DNA from: Saprospiraceae bacterium
Lineage (GTDB): Bacteria > Bacteroidota > Bacteroidia > Chitinophagales > Saprospiraceae
Length of the DNA stretch: 34,495 nucleotides
Direction: 5' to 3'
Assembly: GCA_027031145.1 (NCBI GenBank)
Contig: JALVEG010000216.1
Location: 1-34,495, forward strand
In this document: positions 26,901 through 33,178 of the stretch, piece by piece
Layout of the letters: each line of letters starts with the position of its first letter
Position numbering within the stretch: position 1 is the stretch's first letter
Notes under the pieces: generated by a model
Databases searched by the model: none
The model's input: the letters and a program-made list of their open reading frames with translations, nothing else
Told to the model about the DNA's origin: nothing
Translations under genes and position numbers: made by a program

Positions 26901-29113
26901 TAGTAAGAGATTGGGCAGTGATAGACTGGTGTGTATATGAACCAAATTCAGGTGCAGAAGATAATATAGATGCTATTAGCGGAACAAAATTGAACTGTTC
27001 GCAATTAGTGGAAGACGGATATTACAGATATACACAAATATTAATGGTAACTGACTTTATACCGCCTACAATAGAAGTTGAAGATGATTGTATCGGATAT
27101 ACAGACGGATGTTTTGCAAATGGAGCAACACTAAATGCACATGCAACTGATAGTTGTAATTTTGAACAGAAATTCAATTGGAAGTATCTGGTATTAAATA
27201 TGGATACATGGGATACTATCCAGTATTCATATAATTACACACCACGACCACAATCAGGAAGAAAAGGTAGTAGAAGCAAAGATAATCTGGACAGAACATC
27301 TGATGCAAGTTTGGTTATACTTGATGCATTGCCTGGAGGAACTTACAAAGTCGAATGGACTGTTGGAGACGGATGTGGAAATGCAAATACAACAGATCAA
27401 TATTTCAGAGTTGTTGATAAAAAAGCACCTACTCCTGTGATGGTTGATATCGCAACAGCCATGATGACAAATTGTAGTGTAGAAGTATGTGCTAACTGGT
27501 TTGATAAAGGAGGTTGTGATGGAAGTTGTATTTCATCTTATGATAACTGTACTGATAAAGAAGATCTTTACTTTACATTTAGCGCAGTATTACCTAAATT
27601 GGATATAAATCCATGGAAATGGCAGAAACAGCTAAATAAATATGGAAGATATTTCTATGATCCTGTGACAGGATTGATCTCTACCGAAGAGAAATATTTG
27701 TTTGGGGAAGCATTTGCATGGGATCCTGAGAAAAAGACCTCTTGCAGGATATATGGAATAGACAGGGAAGGTAATGCACCGGAATTGGTTATTGCCGTTG
27801 ATATTTACGTATGGGATCAATTTGCTGAAAATGAAGATTGCGATGACAATAATTATGATTTTGCTACTGCAATACTTACTTTGAATAACGAAGGTGATGA
27901 CTGTCCTTCTGTTGGTTCTTTAGTATCGGGAATGGTATCCCAATGCAATAATGATAAACCTGTATCAGATGTAAAAATCACATTTGACAATGGAGAACAG
28001 TTTATTAATATTTTGAATAGTTCAGATGGTATATACAAGGCAAATCTTATTGACGATAATTACTCTGTAGTTGCATCTAAACAAGAAGATGGAATATATG
28101 GATTAACAACATTGGATCTGGTAATTATTCAGAAGCATTTATTAGGAATCAAAAAGGTTAATGATGTTTGTAGATATGCTTCAATGGATGTCAACGGGGA
28201 TGGTAAAGTCTCTGCAGCTGACATATTGAATGCAAGGAGATTGATACTTGGAGTATTACCGGCAGAAATGGACTGGAGATTCCTTGATGAAGACTATGTA
28301 ATTAATAATACCGATTTAAATCATTTTTCACTGAAAGACGCATATAGAAAAACAATTTCAGTATTTGAAGGTAATACCTTAGATAATACCAACTTTACCG
28401 GAGTTAGAAGCGGAGATGTGAATTTGAGTGGCTATGGTTTGGAATCAAGAAATGGTGAAATTGTTAATTTACAAATTGATAATATAGAACTGACAGAAGA
28501 TAATGATTATGAAATTCCTGTTTATGGAAATGAATTTGAAAATATTTTTGGAGCTCAATTTACAATGGGAATCAAAGGATTGGATATTTTGAGTATTAAA
28601 CCGGGAATTTTGAATATCAATAGCAATAATTATAATATTGTTAATGATAATTTGGTACTCAGTTGGAATAATGCATTAGCTGCCGGCAGCAATGATAATG
28701 ATCCGTTATTTACATTGATTGTAAAATCCAATATCAACGGAGATTTGATAAATGTATTAAATATCAATGATAATATTGCCAAATCTGAAGTTTATTCAGG
28801 TGAAGATCTGGAGATCAGTGATTTGAAACTCGAATTTAGAAATGCAGATATGAATTATACTTTATATCAGAATGAGCCTAATCCGTTCTCCGAAGCAACT
28901 AAGATCGGATTTACATTACCTGAAGACAGTCAATTCAATTTAACTGTATTTGATTTGTCAGGAAGAATAGTTAAAGAGTTCAATTTAGAAGGCAAAGCCG
29001 GATACAATACATTGAAGATATCTAAAAAAGATATTGGATTATCAGGTGTATATTATTACAGACTGGAATCAGGCAACTTTACCGATACTAAAAAGATGAT
29101 AATATTGAAATAA
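17921..29113 (+). CDS. Giant T9SS surface protein: beta-propeller, lamin-tail, Ig/HYR, dockerin-like (3730 aa)
   Basis: A signal peptide (MKLRNLFYVVMLFLLAITNIDA) is followed by the GWKQFKRWEWFWE module and a sortilin/BNR propeller to about residue 775 (repeated STDGGxTW/TTDGGTNW, ending YGRGLWE). Three lamin-tail-like domains follow at about 893-1073, 1496-1684 and 1909-2086. Ig-like units (CEGEDILLQ, WTGPNGF) lie between them. An HYR-like domain is at about 2104-2190 (PPTVNCPADQTVYLDPGDC), and then a long Cys-rich region of HYR-related modules runs to ~3290. Dockerin-like paired helices are at ~3390-3450 (TTLDLVIIQKHLLGI; MDVNGDGKVSAADILNARR). A cohesin-like sandwich is at ~3497-3625, and a type A sorting domain is at ~3645-3730 (YQNEPNPFSEATKIGFTLPE). 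It should be secreted by T9SS and anchored or released at the surface. Promoter and terminator flank it, so it is probably monocistronic. The function is unknown; adhesion, matrix formation or scaffold binding are plausible. Confidence 0.92.
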   Translation: MKLRNLFYVVMLFLLAITNIDAQEWTKNLPQKDPSELTFFDYQNAFYQYCDELGVDEGYYFDEYGEKHKMAGWKQFKRWEWFWEQLIDPKTGKFPNFSAEDMVRKYYNPPQQLPNGLATATWTSLGPISSGGGYAGLGRINCIAFHPTDNNTFWVGTPAGGIWKTTNGGSSWTVLNNGTGVLGVSDIVIPSDYAASHTIYIATGDRDATDNRSIGVLKSTDGGVTWNTTALNYNLSQNQLVTRLLLDPNDDNTLIAVTKDGVFRTTDGGTTWPMISNPAYYFIDMEYKPGDFNTLYGATRSSGDIWRSTDGGVNWTRVLNSAGSRVELAVSPANASVVYALVGAPDNSLFGVYKSTNSGASFSLVYDGSLANHNLLGYYTDQSGSGGQAFYDLSLEVSNTDANTVFVGGVITFKSTDGGTTFNAISCWTASNTYNSAGVPVVHADKHKLQYRSNGDLFECNDGGVYISNDNGSTWTDKTNGMVISQMYRLGVSQTVATETQCGLQDNGTKLITGGVWSDVRGGDGMECIIDYTDVNVQYNTYTNGKIDRTDNHWMNSHSIKPTGSDGAWVTPYVLDPVDHNTVYAGYQHIYKSTDKGENWSIIYNLDSGDKFRALAVAPSNTQYIYASEPYTLWKTTDGGTNWTDITTGLPGGFITYIAIKNDDPNTVWVTLSTYTGNSVYQTTDGGSNWTNISTGLPAVPVNTIVQDKLVTDQVDLYAGTYNGVYYKAGAANWAPFNGGLPNVDVRELEIYYAPNPSDSKLRAASYGRGLWETPIIAPCSVTITQSDEGDCNDNGTGSNAADDWFDITFNATAVSSVSTQYQVVLNANADGTGGTVLGTSDYGTAITVGTSSNPPFVADGATTYNITIRDATNNTCHADYTTTPVASCSNAIADCSQLFISQYGEPSSGNGKYIEIYNPTNATVDLSNYKIWKISNGGNWPEATINLNGESIAAYDVFVIANNSMDVPGADKYSGSISFNGDDAMGLAYNGGSGSTFSLIDAIGEDGPDPGNGWDVAGITNATKNHTLVRKSTVKVPNTDWDASRGTNTSDSEWEVQTYNQNDLGSHTSDCYTPPVCSLTDAGLDNVNCNNNGTGNNSSDDYITFTLDPQGQNTGTTYNVTVPSGYTVTPTSGTYGASTPTLFQLNNGSAGGGDVTVTITDADDSDCTLDVTVTDPGSCSVTIYIDNHGGPTIADPCTCAGDGLFDEEVVVHSNPGETWTVSANTGYLDPNTLVEFTVGTTLTEISPGVYSLVGKHRDDIGYDLTVQGGPAGVTPIILSINNLCWYPDPSITGLDNQYCENDPAVTLTGSAQLGDGSGPAPEESHDFSINGVGGATQFDPAALGAGSYQVIYTFDAEDDDPDEHHPGCVAYDTMDVVVNALPNVVAASNSPICEGEDILLQETGGEADTWSWTGPNGFTSTDQNPVISDATVAASGTYTVVGTNSTTGCENETTVDVVVNPKPDEPVVDDITVCEGESTLIVPQQTGGGGGTPTCGLTGDVSITGIMDGPLTGGVPKFVELYVHNTTDFTGWSVRNHNNGGAGVSNETDLSSLGTINAGEYVYVIRWGNNGANEQAFLDWFGLTQAEYDAMNTIAGPAPNVNGDDAVTLFDGTNIIDQYGVVGVDGTGQTWEYKDGWAYRNNETGPDGTNFDDTEWTYSGPDALDGETSNATAQTPFPIGTYTCSTVTGDALFNFYTDAALTNLVAGPATSYDPGTTPANSPQSIWVTQIDTTSGCESDAVEVVVTVYEQPSADAGDNQFFCDLPASIQLNATANYDGQWTTTGAGTIAYATNTSTTYSPVAADLGTTVIMTWTTGSPAGATCEAAVDSMGVTFVPPTEDAEFSYTQDEYCPEDGNPTVTHTTGVDGIYTWEAIDPNNNLVIDKHTGEIDMNASDWGIYDITNTVDGRGNLIITGVIDGPITGGLPKAIELYVVKDITDLSRYGLESANNGNGSAGTPEYTFPDDAVAAGTYIWVATEALQFNNFFGEDPTYTNGVASINGDDAIVLYNDGQVIDVFGDVNTDGTGQPWEYKDGWAYRNNNTGPDGTLFDLDNWSFSGPDALDGETSNATAQTPFPMGSFTTTFSASCDANTHTERITVGDIEPPTVNCPADQTVYLDPGDCGVFLWYDDPDVIDNCSGDPVITKIAGPDKGSEFTLLGSPYTIEFEVYDANGNGPVNCSFDIAIEGYPNPLDGVMACNDVVKVSLDSNCVVQMNADNFLEGGPYHCYNMFQVYVDDPAYSGVNVTNEKIHLDPGTYMVTVADAANGNNSCMTTMIVQDKLEPTLECNCPAGGLFPEGSEWSEPINGKFFWNDKMFDIHNNCYNFGSEEFLPGHDFHYYDVYPVQVSADGDYSLIMTDDNSKAILGVYEDNFNSAEVCNNLIWGDGGYYNFFGSFYVEPNTTVTLEAGKQYYIVVSDFDSGFKGKYTLEMIPPTGAQIYFTQSIYDDKCVLYGCYNPKKDYSDKFEIPEVIDNCDIANPVLISSEFVDSDNCGIQKLVNTWQTTDLGGNVATCTQEYVFQGLTLGKLEWPKNYDNLPFNNPMLECDGLYPLDENGNPSPYNKGGLEGTGKPKGFGNTCAAEIFYYDEVHPLDCGTKILRHWTLVDDCTGAVYTHTQIIRITDTTAPTFMVPDNIEAKTKAYICNSNIEVPAIMHLEDNCCTDLKWWVTTDMGFDISGDINGNGYVDANETWTLLNVPTGTYELCYHAVDCCDNQTDQCITIHVFDGNPPIAVCEQYKQVSLTAMGNARVYALDFDSGSFDNCNPVYFKVLRVGDDQNYDGGCENLNGDDRPATATIDVWYDDEVSYCCEDAQSEVMTSLRVFDVDPGAGPVYPSRMEPGGDLYGHYNDCWSIVKVECKIPPALDCPPVSISCEESLDPNENPKLWPNVISVCGYELDYSDNRDMGICGANIVRTWTATGCGKATQCKQKISIETTEPFDPCTIKFPRDVKADCSKELRDGGEPKWDENPCNIVTAEIINEDTFKFVDGACYKIVRDWAVIDWCVYEPNSGAEDNIDAISGTKLNCSQLVEDGYYRYTQILMVTDFIPPTIEVEDDCIGYTDGCFANGATLNAHATDSCNFEQKFNWKYLVLNMDTWDTIQYSYNYTPRPQSGRKGSRSKDNLDRTSDASLVILDALPGGTYKVEWTVGDGCGNANTTDQYFRVVDKKAPTPVMVDIATAMMTNCSVEVCANWFDKGGCDGSCISSYDNCTDKEDLYFTFSAVLPKLDINPWKWQKQLNKYGRYFYDPVTGLISTEEKYLFGEAFAWDPEKKTSCRIYGIDREGNAPELVIAVDIYVWDQFAENEDCDDNNYDFATAILTLNNEGDDCPSVGSLVSGMVSQCNNDKPVSDVKITFDNGEQFINILNSSDGIYKANLIDDNYSVVASKQEDGIYGLTTLDLVIIQKHLLGIKKVNDVCRYASMDVNGDGKVSAADILNARRLILGVLPAEMDWRFLDEDYVINNTDLNHFSLKDAYRKTISVFEGNTLDNTNFTGVRSGDVNLSGYGLESRNGEIVNLQIDNIELTEDNDYEIPVYGNEFENIFGAQFTMGIKGLDILSIKPGILNINSNNYNIVNDNLVLSWNNALAAGSNDNDPLFTLIVKSNINGDLINVLNINDNIAKSEVYSGEDLEISDLKLEFRNADMNYTLYQNEPNPFSEATKIGFTLPEDSQFNLTVFDLSGRIVKEFNLEGKAGYNTLKISKKDIGLSGVYYYRLESGNFTDTKKMIILK

Positions 29114-29133
29114 CAATCAATATAGGATAAATG

Positions 29134-29170
29134 AAAAAGCTGACTCTTTTTTAAGGGTCAGCTTTTTTTT
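29134..29170. terminator. Terminator between the giant gene and mvaD, probably bidirectional
   Basis: AAAAAGCTGACTCTT (29134-29148) pairs with AAGGGTCAGCTTTTT (29153-29167) around TTTT with one G-T pair, followed by more T. The flanking A tract gives a T tract on the other strand, so it can end both the plus-strand giant gene (stop at 29113) and the convergent minus-strand gene (stop at 29187). Confidence 0.92.
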
Positions 29171-29186
29171 ATATTTGTTTTTGATT

Positions 29187-30281
29187 TTAAAAATCCAATT
29201 CTTTGGGTCCTGTTCCCATATAGTCTTTTATATAATCCCCGTCTTTACAAAACCTGACTAAATTGTCATCTATAAATTTCTGCACCTGAATGGAATAGGC
29301 ATCCGGATAAAGTAAATGAACATTTGGACCTGCATCCAGACTGAAAAAAGCGGGAATTTTAGTATTTTTTCTGAAAGTTTTTATCTGATTTATGATATTC
29401 AATGTGTTTGGTTCCATTAAAACATAAGCAGGACTGGAACTCATCATCAAACCATGTAAAGTAAATGCTTCATTTTCTACAATTTCTCCAAAAGTTTCAA
29501 AATCTCCGCTTTTTAATGCATTTAACAGAAAATATAACCTTTTATTAGCCTGCAATATCCTGCCATCTTTGAATCTGTGGGAACTCATAATGGCATGACC
29601 GTCACTTGAAGATTTGCTTTTAGCGTTTTTGCTTACAATTAATATATCATCATGAAATTTCCTGAAATTATCATGCAAATGTTTCTTCACCGGAATAGCA
29701 AAATAATTTGAAGATTCAGGTATTTTTTCAGTATGCCCCCATAACGCAGCTTTAGGATAAACAGATCTACAGGCACTACCACTACCCAATCTTGCAATAA
29801 ATGATGCTTTTTCAAAAAATTCCTTTGTCGAAATTTCAGTATCAAAAATATTTCTTTCTATCGAACATAAAGATAATGCCAAACTACTCATACTGGAAGC
29901 TGATGATGCAATTCCCGATGAATGTGGAAAAGAATTATCAGAGTGTATTTCAAGTTTTAACTGAGTAATAAATGGAAATATTTCTTTTAGGTTTTTGAAG
30001 TATTTATTTATTCTTCTGGCAAAATCCGGTTTTAATTTTCCTTCAAAATAAAAATCAAGATCAATTTTTCCATTATCTTTTTTCTTTTGCTTATATTCGA
30101 TTGTCGTTTGAGTGTATGCCTGACTTAAAGTAAAACTTATAGAGGGATTTAACGGTAATTGATTGCCGTATTTACCCCAATATTTTATTAAGGCAATATT
30201 TGAAGGGCTTTTCCATCCAACTGTACCATTTACTTCCTTCTTGCTGTCAATTTTTAATTTTGGATTGTCGTATATATTCAT
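29187..30281 (-). CDS. mvaD: Diphosphomevalonate decarboxylase (GHMP kinase fold)
   Basis: This protein has 364 residues. It would catalyse the ATP-dependent decarboxylation of mevalonate 5-diphosphate to isopentenyl diphosphate in the cytoplasm. SPSNIALIKYWGK (about 25-37) is the signature N-terminal motif of the family. FPHSSGIASSASSMSSLAL (about 118-136) is the ATP-binding GHMP loop. GSGSACRS (about 167-174) is a substrate-phosphate loop, and SLDAGPNVHLLYP near residue 312 corresponds to the conserved DAGPN segment. After GSGSACRS the usual LYGGF is replaced by VYPKAALWG, so a related decarboxylase specificity cannot be excluded. No other mevalonate gene is in the window. The gene follows the DUF4294 gene on the minus strand after 114 nt and converges on the giant gene at a shared terminator. 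Confidence 0.9.
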   Translation of the reverse strand: MNIYDNPKLKIDSKKEVNGTVGWKSPSNIALIKYWGKYGNQLPLNPSISFTLSQAYTQTTIEYKQKKKDNGKIDLDFYFEGKLKPDFARRINKYFKNLKEIFPFITQLKLEIHSDNSFPHSSGIASSASSMSSLALSLCSIERNIFDTEISTKEFFEKASFIARLGSGSACRSVYPKAALWGHTEKIPESSNYFAIPVKKHLHDNFRKFHDDILIVSKNAKSKSSSDGHAIMSSHRFKDGRILQANKRLYFLLNALKSGDFETFGEIVENEAFTLHGLMMSSSPAYVLMEPNTLNIINQIKTFRKNTKIPAFFSLDAGPNVHLLYPDAYSIQVQKFIDDNLVRFCKDGDYIKDYMGTGPKELDF

Positions 30282-30395
30282 ATATGAAATTATTTGTAAA
30301 AGAGGCTATTAATAAATAGAGAGATTACTATTCCACAGAATCGATATGCAATAAGATTAATTGAGTGCGAAAATACTAAAAAATAGAATATTATC

Positions 30396-31055
30396 TTATT
30401 TTTTATTCTCTTTTTTCAATAAATTTGCATTGAGGATGGGATCGTCTACATTATCGAAACTAAAATCCAGTAAAACAGCATCCAAAGGTTTGTCTTTGCC
30501 CTTAATATATCCTTCTTTCAAATTATAACCGTATAGTTTGCCGAATTGATGCCAGTAAAATGCTGTAAATCCATTCCTCATCTTTTTTATCAAATCATAA
30601 AATGGCATTTCGGTTTCCTTTTCAATCATTTTAATTAGAATCTTTCCCTGGGTCCTGCTAAGAGCTTTCAGTTGTTTTTTGAAATTGTATTCCAATTGCC
30701 TGTATGTTAATTTAATATATCTCTTCCTTTTCGAAGGTTTCATATTTTTAGTTATGTCATCCATCTTGTTAAGGATATTTATTGCATCTTTGGCATAAGG
30801 ATAAACTATTGCAGCAAAATACTTGTATTTTAGATATCTTTTGTATTCTTCATTTGTTGCAAAACTTCTGGGTGAACTTACACTCATCGTATCCAGATCA
30901 GCAAGGATTACAGTATCTCCATCTACAACCATTGTCGAATAAACTTTTCCGTTTATGGTAACTTTTCCTTTTGACTTTGTGATTTGTGAATTAACATTAT
31001 ATGAAATCAGGAAAAATATTATTAATAAAAGAGATATTTTTTTTATTTTTATCAT
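30396..31055 (-). CDS. DUF4294-family exported protein
   Basis: This protein has 219 residues. MIKIKKISLLLIIFFLISYNVNSQ is a cleavable signal peptide, so the protein is periplasmic or surface-linked. The central segment PRSFATNEEYKRYLKYKYFA followed by AIVYPYAKDA, and the later LSRTQGKILIKMIEKET and NGFTAFYWHQFGKLYGY, match DUF4294, a family confined largely to Bacteroidota and without a known role. The middle is very basic and helical (NMKPSKRKRYIKLTYRQLEY). It is transcribed divergently from panD with a 142-bp AT-rich gap and lies upstream of mvaD on the same strand. The family assignment is secure; no function can be inferred. Confidence 0.87.
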   Translation of the reverse strand: MIKIKKISLLLIIFFLISYNVNSQITKSKGKVTINGKVYSTMVVDGDTVILADLDTMSVSSPRSFATNEEYKRYLKYKYFAAIVYPYAKDAINILNKMDDITKNMKPSKRKRYIKLTYRQLEYNFKKQLKALSRTQGKILIKMIEKETEMPFYDLIKKMRNGFTAFYWHQFGKLYGYNLKEGYIKGKDKPLDAVLLDFSFDNVDDPILNANLLKKENKK

Positions 31056-31160
31056 AATTTGTTTAGAATTTGAAACGTTTTCCAGGGTGAATGTGTTTTG
31101 TTATTATAATATTTTATTAATACAACAATTATTTTTAATAATAATTTAACTTTTTTCTAT

Positions 31161-31168
31161 TAATTTTG
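31161..31168 (+). promoter_or_regulatory. Candidate -7 box TAATTTTG for the panD operon
   Basis: TAATTTTG matches TAnnTTTG exactly and lies 29 nt ahead of the panD ATG at 31198. The upstream sequence is A/T-rich and has no clear -33 TTG at the expected distance. It would serve the three-gene operon panD, flippase-like gene and heptose adenylyltransferase. Confidence 0.4.
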
Positions 31169-31197
31169 TTGGAAATAATGTATTAAATATAAAACTG

Positions 31198-31548
31198 ATG
31201 CTGTTACAAATAAGAAAATCTAAAATTCATAAAGCTACTATAACAGATGCTAATCTTAATTACGAGGGAAGTATAACCATTGACGAGGAGTTGATGGAAG
31301 CTACAAATATAATAGCAGGAGAACGGGTCCAGATCGTTAATAACTACAATGGAGAGAGAATTGAAACTTATGTTATAAAAGGAGAAAGGGGCTCCGGTAC
31401 AGTTTGTCTTAATGGTGCGGCTGCCAGAAGGGCGGAGATCGGCGATGTTGTAATAATTATTTCTTATGCTTATATGACTCCTGAAGAAGCAAAAAACTTT
31501 AAACCGCTTACTGTTTTTGTTGATGAAAAAAACCAGATAAAAAAGTAG
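31198..31548 (+). CDS. panD: Aspartate 1-decarboxylase
   Basis: This protein has 116 residues, the normal length. The enzyme makes beta-alanine from aspartate for pantothenate and coenzyme A synthesis. It is a pyruvoyl enzyme that cleaves itself. The cleavage site Gly24-Ser25 is visible in LNYEGSITIDEELM, and the family motifs KSKIHKATIT, GERVQIVNNYNGERIETY and TVCLNGAAARRAEIGDVVIIISY are intact. LNGAAAR forms part of the active-site loop. Its stop is one base before the next gene's start, so the two are very likely co-transcribed and perhaps translationally coupled. Confidence 0.98.
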   Translation: MLLQIRKSKIHKATITDANLNYEGSITIDEELMEATNIIAGERVQIVNNYNGERIETYVIKGERGSGTVCLNGAAARRAEIGDVVIIISYAYMTPEEAKNFKPLTVFVDEKNQIKK

Positions 31549-31549
31549 T

Positions 31550-32629
31550 TTGATTTCAAGATATCATATTAAGAATTTTGCAAAATTCCTTATATTTTTA
31601 GGGATTGGTGTTGCTATCATGTATTTTGTTTATATCAACCAAAGTGAAGCATACAAACAGGAATGCTTACTCAAGGGAATTGCTGAAAAAGATTGCAGTT
31701 TAATAAAAAAAGTTTATAGTGATTTTCTTCATTCCAATTTATTTTATCTTTTAGGTGTTATCTTCCTTTTCTTTTTATCCAATATTTCAAGGGCGATCCG
31801 TTGGCAAATGATGATGAAGCCCATCGGGATCAAAGCTAAATTCAAGACAGCTTTTCATAGTATTATGCTGGGATATTTTGCTAATTTAGGGATTCCCAGA
31901 ATCGGTGAATTTGTAAGAGCGGGAGCATTGGCAAAAAAAGAGAATGTGAAATTTGATAAGGTGATGGGTACTATTGTTCTTGACAGATTGCTGGATGTTT
32001 TTAGTTTGATGCTGGTTTTTTTGATAACCATCATAATCTCATCCGGTCAGATCCTGAATTTTATTTCCAGTAATAGTAATCTTGCTGATAAAATAAATAA
32101 TTTTATTAACAGCAATATTTTTAGGATAATTGTAGTTACCGGAGTTGTTGCTTTGATTATATTTTTTAAAAGCAAAAGATTCAAAAATAGTTTTATCGGA
32201 AAGAAATCTTTCAATTTTCTCAAAGGGATAGCGGAAGGAATAAAAAGCATAAAATCAGTAGAAAAACCCGGCTGGTTTATATTTCATTCCATATTCATCT
32301 GGTTTATGTATTTTATGATGAATTACGTTGGATTCAAAGCTTTTGCTCCTACTGCTTCTCTGGGCTTGAAAGCTGCTATCACTGTATTTACATTTGGAAG
32401 CCTCGGTATTGTAATACCTTCTCCCGGAGGAATGGGAACATATCATTTTTTGGTGATTGAAGCATTAAAACTATATGGGGTTAATGGTAGTGATGGTTTT
32501 TCTTATGCAAATATTATTTTCTTTTCTGTTCAGATAATAGGGATAATCGCATTTGGAATCTTAGCGTTGTTTTCTTTAAACATAAGTACTAAAAAATTGT
32601 CAGATGAATTACAAAAACAAAATATTTAG
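31550..32629 (+). CDS. Flippase-like/lysylphosphatidylglycerol synthase TM-domain protein (UPF0104)
   Basis: This multi-pass inner-membrane protein has 359 residues. The motifs SNISRAIRWQMMM, GYFANLGIPRIGEFVRAGALA and TIVLDRLLDVFSLMLVFLI are the conserved core of the UPF0104 family, related to the flippase half of MprF. VIPSPGGMGTYHFLVIEAL near residue 290-308 is the second signature. At least seven membrane helices are likely. I start it at TTG 31550, one base after the panD stop, because the first in-frame ATG falls inside the first helix. The 3' end overlaps the next gene by 26 bp. The transported lipid is unknown. The operon with panD appears conserved in this phylum, from memory rather than from a search. 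Confidence 0.9.
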   Translation: MISRYHIKNFAKFLIFLGIGVAIMYFVYINQSEAYKQECLLKGIAEKDCSLIKKVYSDFLHSNLFYLLGVIFLFFLSNISRAIRWQMMMKPIGIKAKFKTAFHSIMLGYFANLGIPRIGEFVRAGALAKKENVKFDKVMGTIVLDRLLDVFSLMLVFLITIIISSGQILNFISSNSNLADKINNFINSNIFRIIVVTGVVALIIFFKSKRFKNSFIGKKSFNFLKGIAEGIKSIKSVEKPGWFIFHSIFIWFMYFMMNYVGFKAFAPTASLGLKAAITVFTFGSLGIVIPSPGGMGTYHFLVIEALKLYGVNGSDGFSYANIIFFSVQIIGIIAFGILALFSLNISTKKLSDELQKQNI

Positions 32630-33089
32630 TACTTTAAATACTAAAGCACTTGCATTAATAAATAAATGGAAAGAATCGGGTCAAAAGATCGTTTTCACTA
32701 ACGGATGTTTTGATATTTTACATAGTGGTCATATCAAATATCTTTCAGAAGCTGCAGATTTTGGTGATAAATTGATTGTCGGATTGAATAGTGATACCTC
32801 TGTCAAAAGATTAAAAGGAGAAAACAGACCGGTTAAATCACAGGAATGCAGAGCAGATATTTTAGCATCAATATCCGGAGTAGATATGGTGATTATTTTT
32901 GATGAGGATACTCCTTTGGATTTAATTGAAAAAATATTGCCTGATATATTGGTTAAAGGAGGAGATTGGAAACCGGATCAGATCGTTGGATCGGATATTG
33001 TTATGAAAAATGGAGGACAAGTAAAATCCCTTACTTTTTTAGAAGGGTTTTCAAGTAGTAGAATTATTGATAAGATAAAAAATGGTTAA
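32604..33089 (+). CDS. rfaE2: D-glycero-beta-D-manno-heptose 1-phosphate adenylyltransferase
   Basis: This cytoplasmic nucleotidyltransferase has 161 residues. It transfers AMP to heptose 1-phosphate, giving ADP-heptose for the lipopolysaccharide core. FTNGCFDILHSGHIKYL (about 31-47) contains the HxGH motif of the family. GLNSDTSVKRLKGENRPV, ILVKGGDW and FLEGFSSSRIIDKI (about 145-158) are the other expected motifs. It corresponds to the C-terminal half of HldE only. The kinase half must be encoded elsewhere, as is usual for split RfaE2 proteins in Bacteroidota. The ATG lies inside the upstream membrane-protein gene (26-bp overlap), which indicates a shared mRNA. Confidence 0.94.
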   Translation: MNYKNKIFSTLNTKALALINKWKESGQKIVFTNGCFDILHSGHIKYLSEAADFGDKLIVGLNSDTSVKRLKGENRPVKSQECRADILASISGVDMVIIFDEDTPLDLIEKILPDILVKGGDWKPDQIVGSDIVMKNGGQVKSLTFLEGFSSSRIIDKIKNG

Positions 33090-33098
33090 AGAGAGAAT

Positions 33099-33154
33099 AG
33101 TGCACCACACAAGAAATAATTACACATATTTACTTAATTCTTGCGTGACACACT
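33099..33154. repeat. Imperfect inverted repeat between convergent genes
   Basis: AGTGCACCACACAAGAA (33099-33115) and TTCTTGCGTGACACACT (33138-33154) are 17-nt arms with about four mismatches around a 22-nt loop. It lies in the 89-bp gap between convergent genes and is followed by a T run on the plus strand (33170-33177), so a bidirectional terminator is the simplest reading. Confidence 0.5.
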
Positions 33155-33178
33155 ATATATGCACAGCCGTTTTTTTTA

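Noticed and set aside
28090..28270. Cellulosome component because of the dockerin-like motif
   Set aside because: There are no glycoside hydrolase catalytic domains or other cellulosome genes nearby. The BNR repeats are a propeller fold, not evidence of an enzyme.
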